Shown: piece by piece, positions 48,262 to 60,435 of the stretch
How positions within the stretch are numbered: position 1 is the first letter of the stretch
How the letters are laid out: each line of letters starts with the position of its first letter
Assembly: GCA_026874595.1 (NCBI GenBank)
Contig: CM049306.1
Location: 45,324,019 to 45,388,018 of the forward strand
DNA from: Sipunculus nudus
Lineage: Eukaryota; Annelida; Sipuncula; Golfingiida; Sipunculidae
Direction: 5' to 3'
DNA: 64,000 nucleotides
Notes under the pieces: model-generated
Told to the model about the DNA's origin: nothing
Databases searched by the model: none
Seen by the model: the letters and a program-made list of their open reading frames with translations, nothing else
Position numbers and translations under genes: made by a program

Positions 48262-48955
48262 CATGTTGCATAAAGAAAATATCTTACATTACATTTCATG
48301 TATGTATCCCCACCTTTAGGTCTGTACATTAAAAAAAATACAGTTTCCACAGGGATATACAGGGGATCTTTATTAATACATAAAACAAATATCTTACATT
48401 ACATTTCATGTATGTATCCCCACCTTTAGGTCTGTACATTAAAAAAAATACAGTTTCAACAGGGATATACAGGGGATCTTTATTAATACATAAAACAAAT
48501 ATTTTACATTGCATTTCATGTATTTGTCTGCACTTATAGTTCTGTACTTAAAACAATACAGTTTCAACAGGGATATATAGGTGAACTTAATTGATACATG
48601 AAACAAATATTTTACATTGCATTTCATGTATTTGTCTGCACTTATAGTTCTGTACTTAAAACAATACAGTTTCAACAGGGATATATAGGTGAACTTAATT
48701 GATACATGAAACAAATATTTTACATTGCATTTCATGTATTTGTCTGCACTTATAGTTCTGTACTTAAAACAATACAGTTTCAACAGGGATATATAGGTGA
48801 ACTTAATTGATACATGAAACAAATATTTTACATTGCATTTCATGTATTTGTCTGCACTTATAGTTCTGTACTTAAAACAATACAGTTTCAACAGGGATAT
48901 ATAGGTGAACTTAATTGATACATGAAACAAATATTTTACATTACATTTCATGTAT
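48262..48955. repeat. 108/110-bp tandem array
   Basis: About six and a half near-identical units. The first two have period 110 bp (a CCCCACCTTTAGGTC variant); the next four have period 108 bp (a CTGCACTTATAGTTC variant). Because 108 is a multiple of three, a repeated open frame appears on the minus strand; the lack of splice or start context argues that it is incidental. Confidence 0.93.
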
Positions 48956-48959
48956 AAAC

Positions 48960-51900
48960 CCTGAGTGTGTATAAAAATTTCTGATGAATATGGGGACTTT
49001 ATTAATACATATATGAAGCAAAGAAATTTCTTAATATCTGTGTAATCTCAGGTCTGTATTTTAAAAAAAAAAAAACTGATTATTTAGGGGATAACTATAT
49101 GTATGAAACAAATAATTTGTTTTTTGTTTGTTCATTGGGTTTTGTTATGAGTCGGATAAATTATAGATTTGAAAAGAGAAAAGGGGGGATCATAATGATT
49201 ATATTTATAAAATATCAACTACAGGGTGACAGAGTAATGTAAACTGTTAAAATTACAGGACCACCTCGTGTTTCGGGTACCAGAAATTCCTGTATCTGAC
49301 AAGTGGGTGAGTCACTGTTGAGTGTGGCTGCTCGCCTAATCCTTGGTAGATAATGTACGGTCTTCTAACTGATGGAGCCATCGTGGATGTTTTTTAATTC
49401 ACATCACTCTTTTTGTGACAGCTTCAGTACTTTTTTTAAATTAATGATTTTGGGATCATGTGGCCAATTTTTATTATATTTTTTACTGTTTACAAATTGT
49501 GCTTGGTTTTGTATTATTTTTTAGCCATGATGAATTGTACAGGATATGATGAGAAAAAAATAAATCCATTTCTCTTTTAAAAAACTGATTTAAAAAATAA
49601 ATTCCAGAAATCTTGTCCATTTCCTCAAGGGTTATTTGACAATATTTGGTTTAAATTTTATATTTCCTTATTTTTAATATTACTATATTCTTTTTGTTAG
49701 TGTATTAAATGTGTTTAACAGTGCTTAAAACAGTATTGATCTGTACATGAACAACCTGTGGAGATGAAAAAAAAATCATAAGTGCTGCATATGTGCTTGA
49801 ATGGAGGAGTTATCCTGGAATGTTTGAAGACAAAATTTAAATCACATACTTACTACCAGTATCCATGAACCTATAGTGTAGCATGAGACAGGCGAGTATG
49901 GTTTCACAGTGTGATCCTCTCATATTTGTTATTGTGCATCAGTTCAACATTTTCTCCACTTTATACAAAATTTTTAAGAAACAATATGTAATTAAGTTTA
50001 TTCATATTTTTGTAGGTCAGATCATTATTAAACAGCAACCAATGGAATTCTAAGGGCACACTTTCAATTTATCTTGATGACAGGAGATTTAATTATTATT
50101 AATATTTAATAGGAATTATACAGTTATTTCCTTTACTGAGAACTATTTATTTATTGCATATTGCTTTGGCCAGTCTAAACCTGCTGTTTGTAAACAGGAA
50201 AATGATGCCAGATACTGTTGTAACCTTTTAAAGAACTCTGAAGATGTCTCTTTTTGTGAAGAGACATGCTTCTTAAGGTGCAGAATAGAGAGTTCACCTT
50301 ATATGGATATAAGTTCAACTTCTGGAGGCTGTAGTATATGTTTAAAACTTTTCAGTTTCCATCATAGAAATACCACTTGCTTTTGAGGAATCCCCCCCCC
50401 CCCCCTCCCCATATGTATTTCACACACAATGTGACCTGGCAGAAATCTTAAATGGTTTTGTTTGTTGTAAACAAGAGGCCTGCACCTGTGGCCATACAAG
50501 ACACTGGGTCCATCTGAGCTGGTATATAACTCTAATTACCTGTCAGGATTAATTTGTGATTCCAGTCACTACTGTAAGCCTGGTGTTGACACTAATGTTT
50601 CTTTCATAGACTTGGATATCTATGCATTACTGATGCTGAAAGAGGCCTCTTCTTGTTCTGCTAGACAGACAGCTAAATGTGACTAGTTTCTCCCACCGCG
50701 CCAAGAATGTGCTATCAAGAGAGAAATGAACGTTGTCTTTGTGTCACTTCACTTGTAAGGGGTTCAGCTTTAACCTAGTCTGGACCTTACCATACTCCCT
50801 TACAGTGACTGTTCAGTTTTAATTATCTGTACCATCAGTATCGCATGAGGCCAACAAAAGCTTGAAGTACTGGGTGCATTTTACAAGTCATCTGTCTGAA
50901 ATCACTGCAGAAACCATACTAGTGTTTTTCCCTATCTTCACCGAACACAGGTTGGGTTAATAAACACAGCTGTTTAACCTGTTTTCCGTGAATGCACTGA
51001 AGGGGCTAGAGGGCGCCACAGAGGTGAGGTTCATTTAACCCACCACTGCCTCCAGTGTCTGATGATATTGAATGGACTTGAGTAATGGACACAAGTGCAG
51101 GGGAATTTTTAAGGTTATGAATCAAGATTCATTAGCAAGTGTTTCAGATGTGTGATCCCAGCATGCTGCATTGTCCCCATTATAGGACTGATCTTTAAGC
51201 TCTGAACGTTGGATGTCACTAGGTAATTAATGATCGAAAGTTTTCCCTGACATGTCCAGTTGCCGCCAGGGGTCTGGCCAGCCCATGGCTGGATGGTCTC
51301 AACATGCCAATATTACTTGTTATATAGGATCTTGCCATTATCAGATAAATGTCAGATCAAATGGGTATTAAACCAAGACCCTGATGAATGCACAATCCAA
51401 TTATGACATAAAAATGCAATGGAAAAGGGGTTCAAGTTAATAGAAGCTCTACTTAGTCAAATGGAATTCCCATGTCACTACAGCAGATCACCACAACAGA
51501 GGGCTCCACATGAAATTTTCTGGCTAGCCCTGCACTGGCTTGCTTTATGGTGATATGCAGTGCCATCATGTTAAATTGATTGTAGTGTCTAGTGAAACAG
51601 TCCATGCATCTCTGGCAAGTGGTTGGTTGCTTCCCTTGGCGATTGGCTGATCAAAACTCAGCATCAGTCAGGCATTGTGGTGTTGGGCAGGTGGCCAGGC
51701 CCTGATCTACCATACTCCCGTCCTCTCCCCGAATTCTGCACAGGTGCCACCATCCAGAGGGGTCACAGTAGCCTGGTCTGGTCAGCACTGCTGTCCATGC
51801 TGTCTTGCTTGCTGTGTCAGTGACTGTGTGCTGATAGCAGTGCCTGAGCCAGAGAGAGAGGTACTGTAAGGAAATATGCAGGTGCAAAGGGTGGTCTATC

Positions 51901-52050
51901 CTCTTCTGTGGCACGTGCCCACCGTGCAGACAGTTTGGCAGGTCAGTTTTTGTAACCTAATGGTCCGTATTTGTGTTTTTTATTTCTTTATTCTGTCCCT
52001 TACTCGGCTAAACATCCTTAACCCCCTACATCGCAGCACCGGCCTGAGGC
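48960..52050. other. intronic DNA, no recognised feature
   Basis: Contains a C run at about 50392-50407. From about 50450 to 51900 the sequence is GC-richer than neighbouring intron and non-repetitive by eye. No exon recognised. Confidence 0.45.
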
Positions 52051-52059
52051 GGAGAATAA

Positions 52060-53080
52060 CAAGTACAAAGTATCAGCCACTGTCTGTATCATGTTGTGTT
52101 TACATACTTTATAACGAGAGCTCATCTCCCGACACTATGACATCATTTCTTGTTATTGACCAGTCCTTGGTTTATTGGCTGTTTGTTTATTTGTTTCATC
52201 CCTAAGTTCTGTCAAAGTGTCCCAGTTAAAAATGTGAAGGACAGAGCCACACTATAGTATCAGTCCCTGTAGGTAATGTGTTGTGTTTATATACTTTTAG
52301 TGAGCTCATCTGTGGACGTTGTGACAGGGTTATTAATGTTACTCTCTAGTCCTTAGTGTAGTGTTTGTCTGTTACTTTCATCCCTAAGTTCTATCGAAGC
52401 CCGAACATAGAAGGTCAGAGTCATACAGTAACAATCCCTGCTGGATATATGTTGTGTTTATATACTTAATAGTGAGTTCATCTCAGGAGCGTAAAGATCT
52501 GATCTTTTTAATAACCTGCAGGTCTTATATAGTGAAGTGTTTTATTTGTTTGCTAATTTTATCCAAAGGTTCTTTCTGCCAATACTAATCCTGTACATGA
52601 AAGAAAGCCATACTATGGCACCTATCTATGTTAGTAATATGTTGTGTTTACATATCTGATAGTAAGGTCATCTCTGATCTGTATGATAGGTCAGTTCCTA
52701 TCACTGGTTCACCCTTATTGATGTGTCTTATTATATTAATTCTTGTCTAAGTGTTAAGCCATACGACCAACATGACATGGATATCCCAAGCCCAGTGTGG
52801 GATATAACTGTGCCACATAGCATCAGTGACTATTTGTAATACATGGATGTTTACATATGTGTAATGATAGGCTTATCTGTGGATGGAAAAGCAGGTTAGT
52901 TCTTGTAACATGCTTGTTCTTAGATTGTTTTATTATCTTAGTTTTCACACAATCCACCCAAGCATGATGGAGGTATGACATTCAGTACACACTATAGACC
53001 ATCACTGCTTGTTTATAATATGATGTGACTAACTTATTAGTGAGCTCATCTCTGGTCAGGTGACTCCATTAATAAATACA
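52060..53080. repeat. about 170-200-bp diverged tandem array
   Basis: Six units aligned on TATGTTGTGTTTATATACTT then TAGTGAGCTCATCTCTGG, with anchors near 52091, 52279, 52448, 52638, 52840 and 53020. The TTTCATCCCTAAGTTCT block also recurs. Strongly diverged, so old. Confidence 0.75.
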
Positions 53081-53499
53081 TATATACAAATATTTATACA
53101 TGCATTACTGTACTGACATTAGTGATATTTATACATAGTTTCACCCGAAGCTGATAATAGGCTTGTTTATATTGATGTCATTAATCATCAGCACATGTCA
53201 TTGTTTAGTGGTGGTCAAAGGTCAGGTTTGCCACTGAATACTCTTCATCATAGGAACTAGGAATGATCAGTCCTGGATTAAAGTAGTATCGCTTGCAAAA
53301 GCACCTTTATAAAAATCAATCCAAGAATTGTATAAAATACACATTAGCCCCCTTTTATAGTGCTTGCTTTAAACATGGTACTATGGTATTTCTAATCGCT
53401 TATGTAATGACAAAATTTTCATTATATCATAGAAATTTTTAATAATATTAAAAATCTTAAAATTGTAAAAATTATGTTATTTTATCCACCCACTTAGCT

Positions 53500-53825
53500 A
53501 CTAGGGACCTATGCTCATACTAGGTATGTTAAATATACATAAAATATAGTGTTGTTTCTTTAAAATACGGTATCTGCCAGTATTTTGTTCTTAAACTGTT
53601 TGTTTACTCTTGTACACAAGGGGAAATAAGCTTGCACTGGATGCCATCCATTGCACAAAACATAAGCATAGCGCAAACACCATCTTGGTGGCCTGCACAA
53701 TTCCACAAATCAAGAACTTTTTAGCTTCCATGCAGTGTTTCTCCTTTCATGTTCCTTCTCCTTGTTTTGGAGTTGATGTGATTGTGGAAGGTCAGACCTC
53801 TGGTGACAGTCTTGTTTAGTAAGTG
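53500..53825. repeat. diverged relative of the TTAA-type MITE
   Basis: GTTAAATATACATAAAATAT, ATCTGCCAGTATTTTGTTCTT, ACTGTTTGTTTACTCTTGTA follow the order of the 6002 and 39915 elements (GTTGATTTAACAC, ACCTGCCAAA.ATT, CCATTTGCTTACTCCTGTA). TTAA ends are not clear. Confidence 0.5.
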
Positions 53826-53829
53826 AAAG

Positions 53830-55335
53830 TGTTACCAGTCTGTATTTACACAAGCAAACAAACTAAATAAGTATTGTTTCACAATTCCCCCCCCCCCCCC
53901 ACCTCAAAAAAAAAACTAATATATTGAACTGAAGATTCAAATCAATTGTTGAATTGGAATTAAAATATCTGAATTAACCCCAGGTCTGGTTTGTTGTAAG
54001 CTGTAACAAAGAAACTGATGATAAATTAATGATATGATATTGGTATAAATTTTTTTTATTCAAATTGACTGTCCTGTTGAAATGGAGATCTTTCTCTGAG
54101 TTTTATAATAAGTAAAAAATTGTGATTACAGAAATCCTCATTTATTTTTGAGATGGCACATACATATTGTAAAAGATGGCCTTCAATTGCCCCCATGCTT
54201 ACTTATAAAAAAATACATTGCACTTCAGGAATCAGGAAGTTTTTTAGCACTTAGTTCAATTAGACATGTGTTGTATTGTCAGTTGCCTGTTTAATTAATT
54301 TATAGAGTTTCTTTATGGTGGCAGTTATGAGGTCTAGCTTGCATAAAAAAAATACCATTTTATTAAATGAAGGCCATGGTACAACTTAAATGTGGAAAGT
54401 AATGTCTTGAGTGGAGCCATACTAAAGTTTGGGAACCTTTCATGAAACTGTTTGTAAGTATTAACATAAATACCCTTTGTGATTTGAATTTTAAATCCAT
54501 AAGCTGTGCCCTCAGAATAAAATCAGATAATGGTAAAGTATTTCATAAATAATAAACCTGTACTTCTCATATTTCTCATGAGAGATAATTGAACTTGTTT
54601 TAGCATTACAGATGTTTGTCTCAGCTTGATAAACAGCAGCTAAAGGCAACTTTCTCTGGTTTGATTGGATTGTCCAGAAGCGTACACATACGCTCACTTG
54701 TTTCCATGTTAACTTGATATGATTTAATTTGATTAAATACATAAATGCTGACTTGGTAAAATAATTTCAAATGTTGAAAGAACAGGACACCCCTGGTGGT
54801 TCAGAGGAAATGTAAAGACCCGTTGTATTTAAATCTGTTTTCCTCATGCATATAATCATCAGAATTAATCAGTTAACACAGCCTGTTGTCCTGTGGCCTT
54901 TAAAACCCACGAACCAACCTTTTGTGCAAAAAAGTCGATGCAGTCTAGATGAGATTTGTTCACTGGAGATGCTGCACTTGGAGACAGATGAGTTCCATTA
55001 AGTTTATTATTTGACATTTAATGTTTCGTTACTGATGTCATCTCCGCCAACTCGGAGAAATTTGACCTCACTGGCCATAATGCCTACACTGCAGATTTTC
55101 ATTTGCCAACAGTTGGTTTATGATGGGCATCATTATGTTGAAGCTGAGGACGGCATTCTAATCAGGAAGAAACAGAAGTCAACAGGCCATTTTAAAGCTC
55201 GGGCTCTTATTTAGATTAATGGCTCCAAGTTTATAATGTCCTCAGAGGCGAAATATTTCAGGGGAAGAAACTTTAGGGATGTACTCATTATTTGTTCTGT
55301 AGGGTTTCTCTTGGTTTAACTGCCATCAGGGATTT
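53830..55335. other. intronic DNA; conserved-looking stretch near 54950-55215
   Basis: A C run at 53887-53901, otherwise no arrays. Positions about 54950-55215 are balanced in composition and free of repeats, with an open frame of 67 codons lacking any family motif; it could be a regulatory element. Confidence 0.35.
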
Positions 55336-55339
55336 ACTC

Positions 55340-55585
55340 TCGCTGTTGCTAAATACTGTTCAACATATATTAATCTTATATCTGCTGAAAAATACTTTTC
55401 AACACAATTTTATATCTGCTGAAAAATACTATTCAAATTTCAACACATAATTTTATATCTGCTGAAAAATACTATTCAATGCATAATTTTATACCTGCTG
55501 AAAATACTACTCAAGATATAAAATTTTATCTGTTGAAAAAATACTATTAAACACAAAATTTTATATCTGCTGGAAAATACTATTG
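55340..55585. repeat. about 38-bp tandem repeat
   Basis: Six copies of ATCTGCTGAAAAATACTATT with A/T-rich linkers of variable length. Confidence 0.85.
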
Positions 55586-55708
55586 TGGACCCAAATTAAT
55601 CTTCTATCATATCATGGCTGTTTTATTCGAAACTTTTATAACAGTGTTCTTGGAGGAGAAACCATTCCAGAAATGTTCAGAACATCATCCAAGTGTACTC
55701 TACAATAA

Positions 55709-55742
55709 ATATATACATACATACATACATATATATATATAT

Positions 55743-55797
<55 letters not shown>

Positions 55798-57783
55798 AAG
55801 GCCCAGATCACGATCTGGACGGATCTTAGATCTGTCCAGCCCAAACTGCGATTGCAGTTCAGGCCGGCCTAAACTGCGATCGTAATCCAGGCTGGCCAGA
55901 TCTTAGATCCGTCCAGCCTAGATTGCGATTGCAGTTTAGTCCGGCCCAGACTGCAATCCTGTCTTTTTTGCTTCAGGATTGCAATCTGGTCTGGACAGAT
56001 CTAAGATCAGTCCAGCCGAGATTGCGATCCTAAACTTGACCAGCCCATATTGCGATCCATGCTTTTACGATCACAGGAGTGAAACATTGGTTGTTTTACC
56101 AACTCATTTGGTATTGCATTGTACCATTTTCCCATAATAAATACAATTATAATACAGAAAGGCAATTTTCACTCCTTCATATCACTGGAGTGAAACATGG
56201 GATGTTTCACCAACTCATTTAGTATTGCATGGTTGTTGAAAAAAGGTAACAAGGAACCCATGGGTTTTATATGTTCACAAAATATGATTTGGAAGAGGAG
56301 GTAGGCAAGTGCAGGTTTTGTGTGGTAATATAAGCTGCATTAGAGCTGATGGTGTATGTAAGATTATGATAATATCCTTGGAGACAGGGAAGAGGATTGA
56401 TGTCATTTATTTTATATACAGCTGGAAATGGTGTGCTGTTTTCACATAGGTTTGGACTTGGCCATATAACTTTATCTACATGGCAATAGAATTATTTGAA
56501 AAATAAACCTGTCCATTATCAGTCATGGTATTTCTGATTTTTACAAATGAGAACTTTTATTTAATAATTACTGGTTATTCCTACCCAAGAATAAAAATTA
56601 AATAATATAACTATTTATTATAAATTAATAACAAATATTGTGTCAAATATAATTTAAATTAAAAATAATAACAGCATCATATGAAAAGATCTTTTAATAA
56701 TATAATCAAAATAAATGATTATTAAAATAATATTATACAATATATTCATGAATACATTCATGATTACATTTTGAAAGTATTTGCATTTGTATTCAAATAC
56801 TTTCATTTATACCTGTATTCCTATTTTTATGCATGAAATTATGGAGTACATATATTCATATTCGCATTCAAATATATTTGCAAAAGTATTCTTATCATGT
56901 CTGGTATTTATTCAGTTTCAACAAAACAAAGTTCTTGAGAATCCAGAATTTACAAATTTCACAAATTGATCATAAGTATGATCATAATGATCATAAGTAC
57001 CTGGTTTTATGGCTTTAATTTATATTTAAACATAAAACTATTATATTCACTTTGGACTACTTTCACATCAATCTAAGCACTAGACAGCAAAAGTCTGATG
57101 ACAATTATCAACATTACAGAAATCTTAATGAGAACTTGTCTAAGATCTGATTTTTTATCATATTTAAATATTTTTATTTTAAAAAATGTAAAAAAATTAA
57201 AAGCAATCTCAGCTATGAAACCATTATAAGAATAAAAAATAACTCAAGCATAAGAACACCCTATAAATTGTACAAGGAGAAAACTAGAGATGGGCAAGTT
57301 TAATTTTATTAACATAAATTTAGGAACCAGCAATACAGATTTTGATTATTTACATAGTCTTGTGACAGCTGATACAGCCACGAGTCTTAATATTATTGGT
57401 GATAAATATTGACATATTTAATCAGTACTTGTCTGAGTAAAATTTTAAAATTTTGACATATTTTATTTTTTTTTTTTAATTTTAAAATAACTCTAAATTA
57501 AAAAGCTTAAACACTTGGATCGCATGGATCGCAAGATGGGCTGGTCAAGTTTAGGATCGCAATCTTGACTGGACATATCTTAGATCTGTCCAGTCCAGAT
57601 TGCGATCCTGAAGCAAGAAAGACAAGATCGCAATCGGGGCCGGACTAAACTGTGATCGCAATATAGGCTGGACAGATCTAAGATCTGGCAAGCCTGGATT
57701 GCGATCGCAGTTTGGGCCGGCCTGAACTGCGATCACAATTTTGGCTGACACAGACCGCAATATATATATATATATATATATAT
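55709..57783. mobile_element. foldback element with about 220-bp inverted arms in a TA tract
   Basis: The left arm (about 55830-56061) and right arm (about 57523-57756) are inverted copies: shared blocks in order include GCAGTTCAGGCCGGCC, CCAGATCTTAGATC, GTTTAGTCCGGCCC, TTGCTTCAGGAT and CTAAACTTGACCAGCCCAT. Arms are themselves palindrome-rich (for example CCAGATCACGATCTGG at 55803). TA microsatellites abut both outer edges (55709-55794 and 57759-57783), as if the element inserted in a TA run. The 1.4-kb AT-rich interior has no coding frame. Superfamily unknown. Confidence 0.8.
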
Positions 57784-58332
57784 GATATAAAAAAATTGGA
57801 TAGAGTGATACCATACAGTGACAGTACTGAATCATTTTAATATTCCTTCTGATATCCTATCATTGTCTCATGTTTCTTGTACAGTTCCATTTCTATTATC
57901 TATCTGGTTGTCTGAACCAGTGCACTGTTATCCATAACAGACATTGAACTGTCATATGGTATCAGATATTCATAGACATTGTTTGAAGATAGCCAAACTT
58001 TCCACAGTACAGGTACCACACGATGTTCACAACAAAAGCTTCGTCATCAACTTAGGACTATATGGGTTAATCACGTCATCTCATACCAAGTGAACATTAA
58101 GTATACCATCAGGTTATATTAATTTTTGTTGAATATTCTTACTATAATGCATGAAGTATTAATCTAGTTTCTTATTAAATATTGCACAGCTTGTGCTATC
58201 AAATTATTATGCTGTATTGAAAACAGCAGTGTATTGCAAAGGTAATATGTCAGTAATTTTGAGGTCAGACCAACTAGACTAAATGCATATTGAATACAGG
58301 AAAAGAATACAAGTACAATGCAGGTTCTTTAT
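57784..58332. other. intronic DNA, no recognised feature
   Basis: AT-rich spacer between the foldback element and palindrome-array copy C. Confidence 0.5.
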
Positions 58333-59784
58333 TGTATCCGTTTTGCGGATACTATGTTTTCAGCTGCACGCCGCCACCGCCGCGGCCGCCGCGTAGGTGT
58401 CCGGAGAACTCCGCCGTAACCGCTGGGCGGAATTTTACAAAACCCGGGATTATGTTCGGGTCACATGTGAACTGCTGCGCCCCGATTTTGTTTTGACCTC
58501 TGACCTTTCCTCTGCGCTCTGCGTCCATTTGTGCGTCTGTTTCCACACATAAACCCACATATCTCGGGAACCGTTTGATCGATCAGGAAAATTTTTTTGC
58601 ACAAATGTAGCCCTTGGAGAGCTTTATAACATACACAAAAAATGGTGGCGCCACCTGCAACCATGTTTGCACAGTGTCCATCTGTTCGTCTGCTTTGGGT
58701 TAAAATCACTCATATCTCTGCAGTAACTTGACTAATTCACCTGAAATTTGGCATGCGTAAACATCCTGGATAGCTTTTCTGATTTTATGACAGGTGGCGC
58801 CACCTACATTCATATTTACGCTGCAGACATCCAAGCTCATATATGGGGAACCGTTTGACCGATCAGGAAAATTTTTTTGCACAAATGTAGCCTTTGGAGA
58901 GCTTTATAACATACACAAAAATGGTGGCGCCACCTGCAACCATGTTTGCACAGTGTCCATCTGTTCGACTGCCTTTGGTTAAAATCACTCATATCTCTGC
59001 AGTGACTTGACTAATTCACCTGAAATTCGGTATGCGTAAACATCCTGGATAGCTTTTCTGATTTTATGACAGGTGGCGCCACCTACATTCATATTTACGC
59101 TGCAGACATCCAAGCTCATATCTGGGGAACCGTTTGACCGATCAGGAAAATTTTTTTGCACAAATGTAGCCCTTGGAGAGCTTTATAACATACGCAAAAC
59201 TGGTGGCGCCACCTGCAGCCATTTTTGCACAGCTCCTGTCTGTTTGTCTGCCATGGGATAAAATCACTCGTATCTCGGCAGTGGTTTGACATATCTGCCT
59301 AAAATTTTGCAGGTTTATACATCCCCGACAGCTCTCTTGATTTTATGACAGTTGGCGCCACCTGCATTCTAGTTTATGCAGCAGACATCCAAGCTCATAT
59401 CTTGGGAACCGTTTGACCGATTGGGCCAAAGTTTTGCATGTGTATAGTTCTCACAAAGCTCTTTATCATACGCAAAACTGGTGGCGTCACCTGCAACCAT
59501 TTTTGCTCAGCGTCCATCTGTTTGTCTGCCATGGGCTAAAATCACTCATATACATGTAGTGGTTTGACTTATCTGCCTTAAATTTTGCATATGTATACAA
59601 CTTGGACGGCTTTCTGGATTTTGTGGTGGGGGGGGCAACCTACATACACCATTTGGCTGCAGACATCCATGCTAATATGCAACACTCTATTTCCCCTTGC
59701 CACTCAATCCATGCCTCACTTCACCCGTTCCACTCTGATTTAGGCGGATACACGTAGTCGCTTGTCGACTACCCGTATTCTAGT
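58333..59784 (-). mobile_element. palindrome-array element, copy C (inverted)
   Basis: Same termini as copies A and B. Palindrome sites start at 58644, 58793, 58923, 59072, 59202, 59351 and 59480 (steps 149, 130, 149, 130, 149, 129). The GC-rich subterminal block (CCGCCGCGTAGGTGTCCGG) matches copy A near 2830. Confidence 0.78.
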
Positions 59785-59924
59785 TTCAAAATGGAAATTC
59801 TCATTGAATATATATAGAAAATATATAAAAGACCAAGTAAAATATCTATTAACAGCCCTATGTGGGGAAATGGATAAATAAGATACTCTAGTGAAATGCA
59901 TGTGATTTTTCAAGAATAACTTGG

Positions 59925-60435
59925 TCCTGCTAATTCGGTAATAATTTGGACCTACTAATTCAATAATAACTTGGTCCTGCTTATTCAATAATAACTTAGT
60001 CCTGCTTATTTAATAATAACTTATTCCTGCTCGTTCAATAATAACTCGATCCTGCTAATTCAATAATAACTCGATCCTGCTAATTCAATAATAATTTGGT
60101 CCTGCTTATTCAATAACAACTTATTCCTGCTCATTCAATAATAACTCTATCCTGCTAATTCAATAATAACTTGATCCTGCTAATTCAATAATAACTTGGT
60201 CCTGCTTATTCAATAATAACTTGGTCCTGCTTATTCAATAATAACTTGGTCCTGCTTATTCAATAATAACTTGGTCCTGCTAATTCAATAATAACTTGGT
60301 CCTGCTTATTCAATAATAACTTGGTCCTGCTTATTCATTAATAACTTGGTCCTGCTTATTCAATAATAACTTGATCCTGCCATTTCAATAATAAATTGGT
60401 TCTGCTAATTCAACAATTACTTGGTTCTGCTGATT
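59925..60435. repeat. 25-bp minisatellite (CAATAATAACTTGGTCCTGCTTATT)n
   Basis: About 20 tandem copies with period 25 bp around AATAATAACTTGGTCCTGC; variants are ACTCGATCC and ACTTATTCC. Confidence 0.93.

Noticed and set aside
48439-48951. 170-codon repeated open frame (MKCNVKYLFHVSIKF units)
   Set aside because: Follows from a 108-bp tandem unit length; AT-rich, no family motif, no splice or promoter context.
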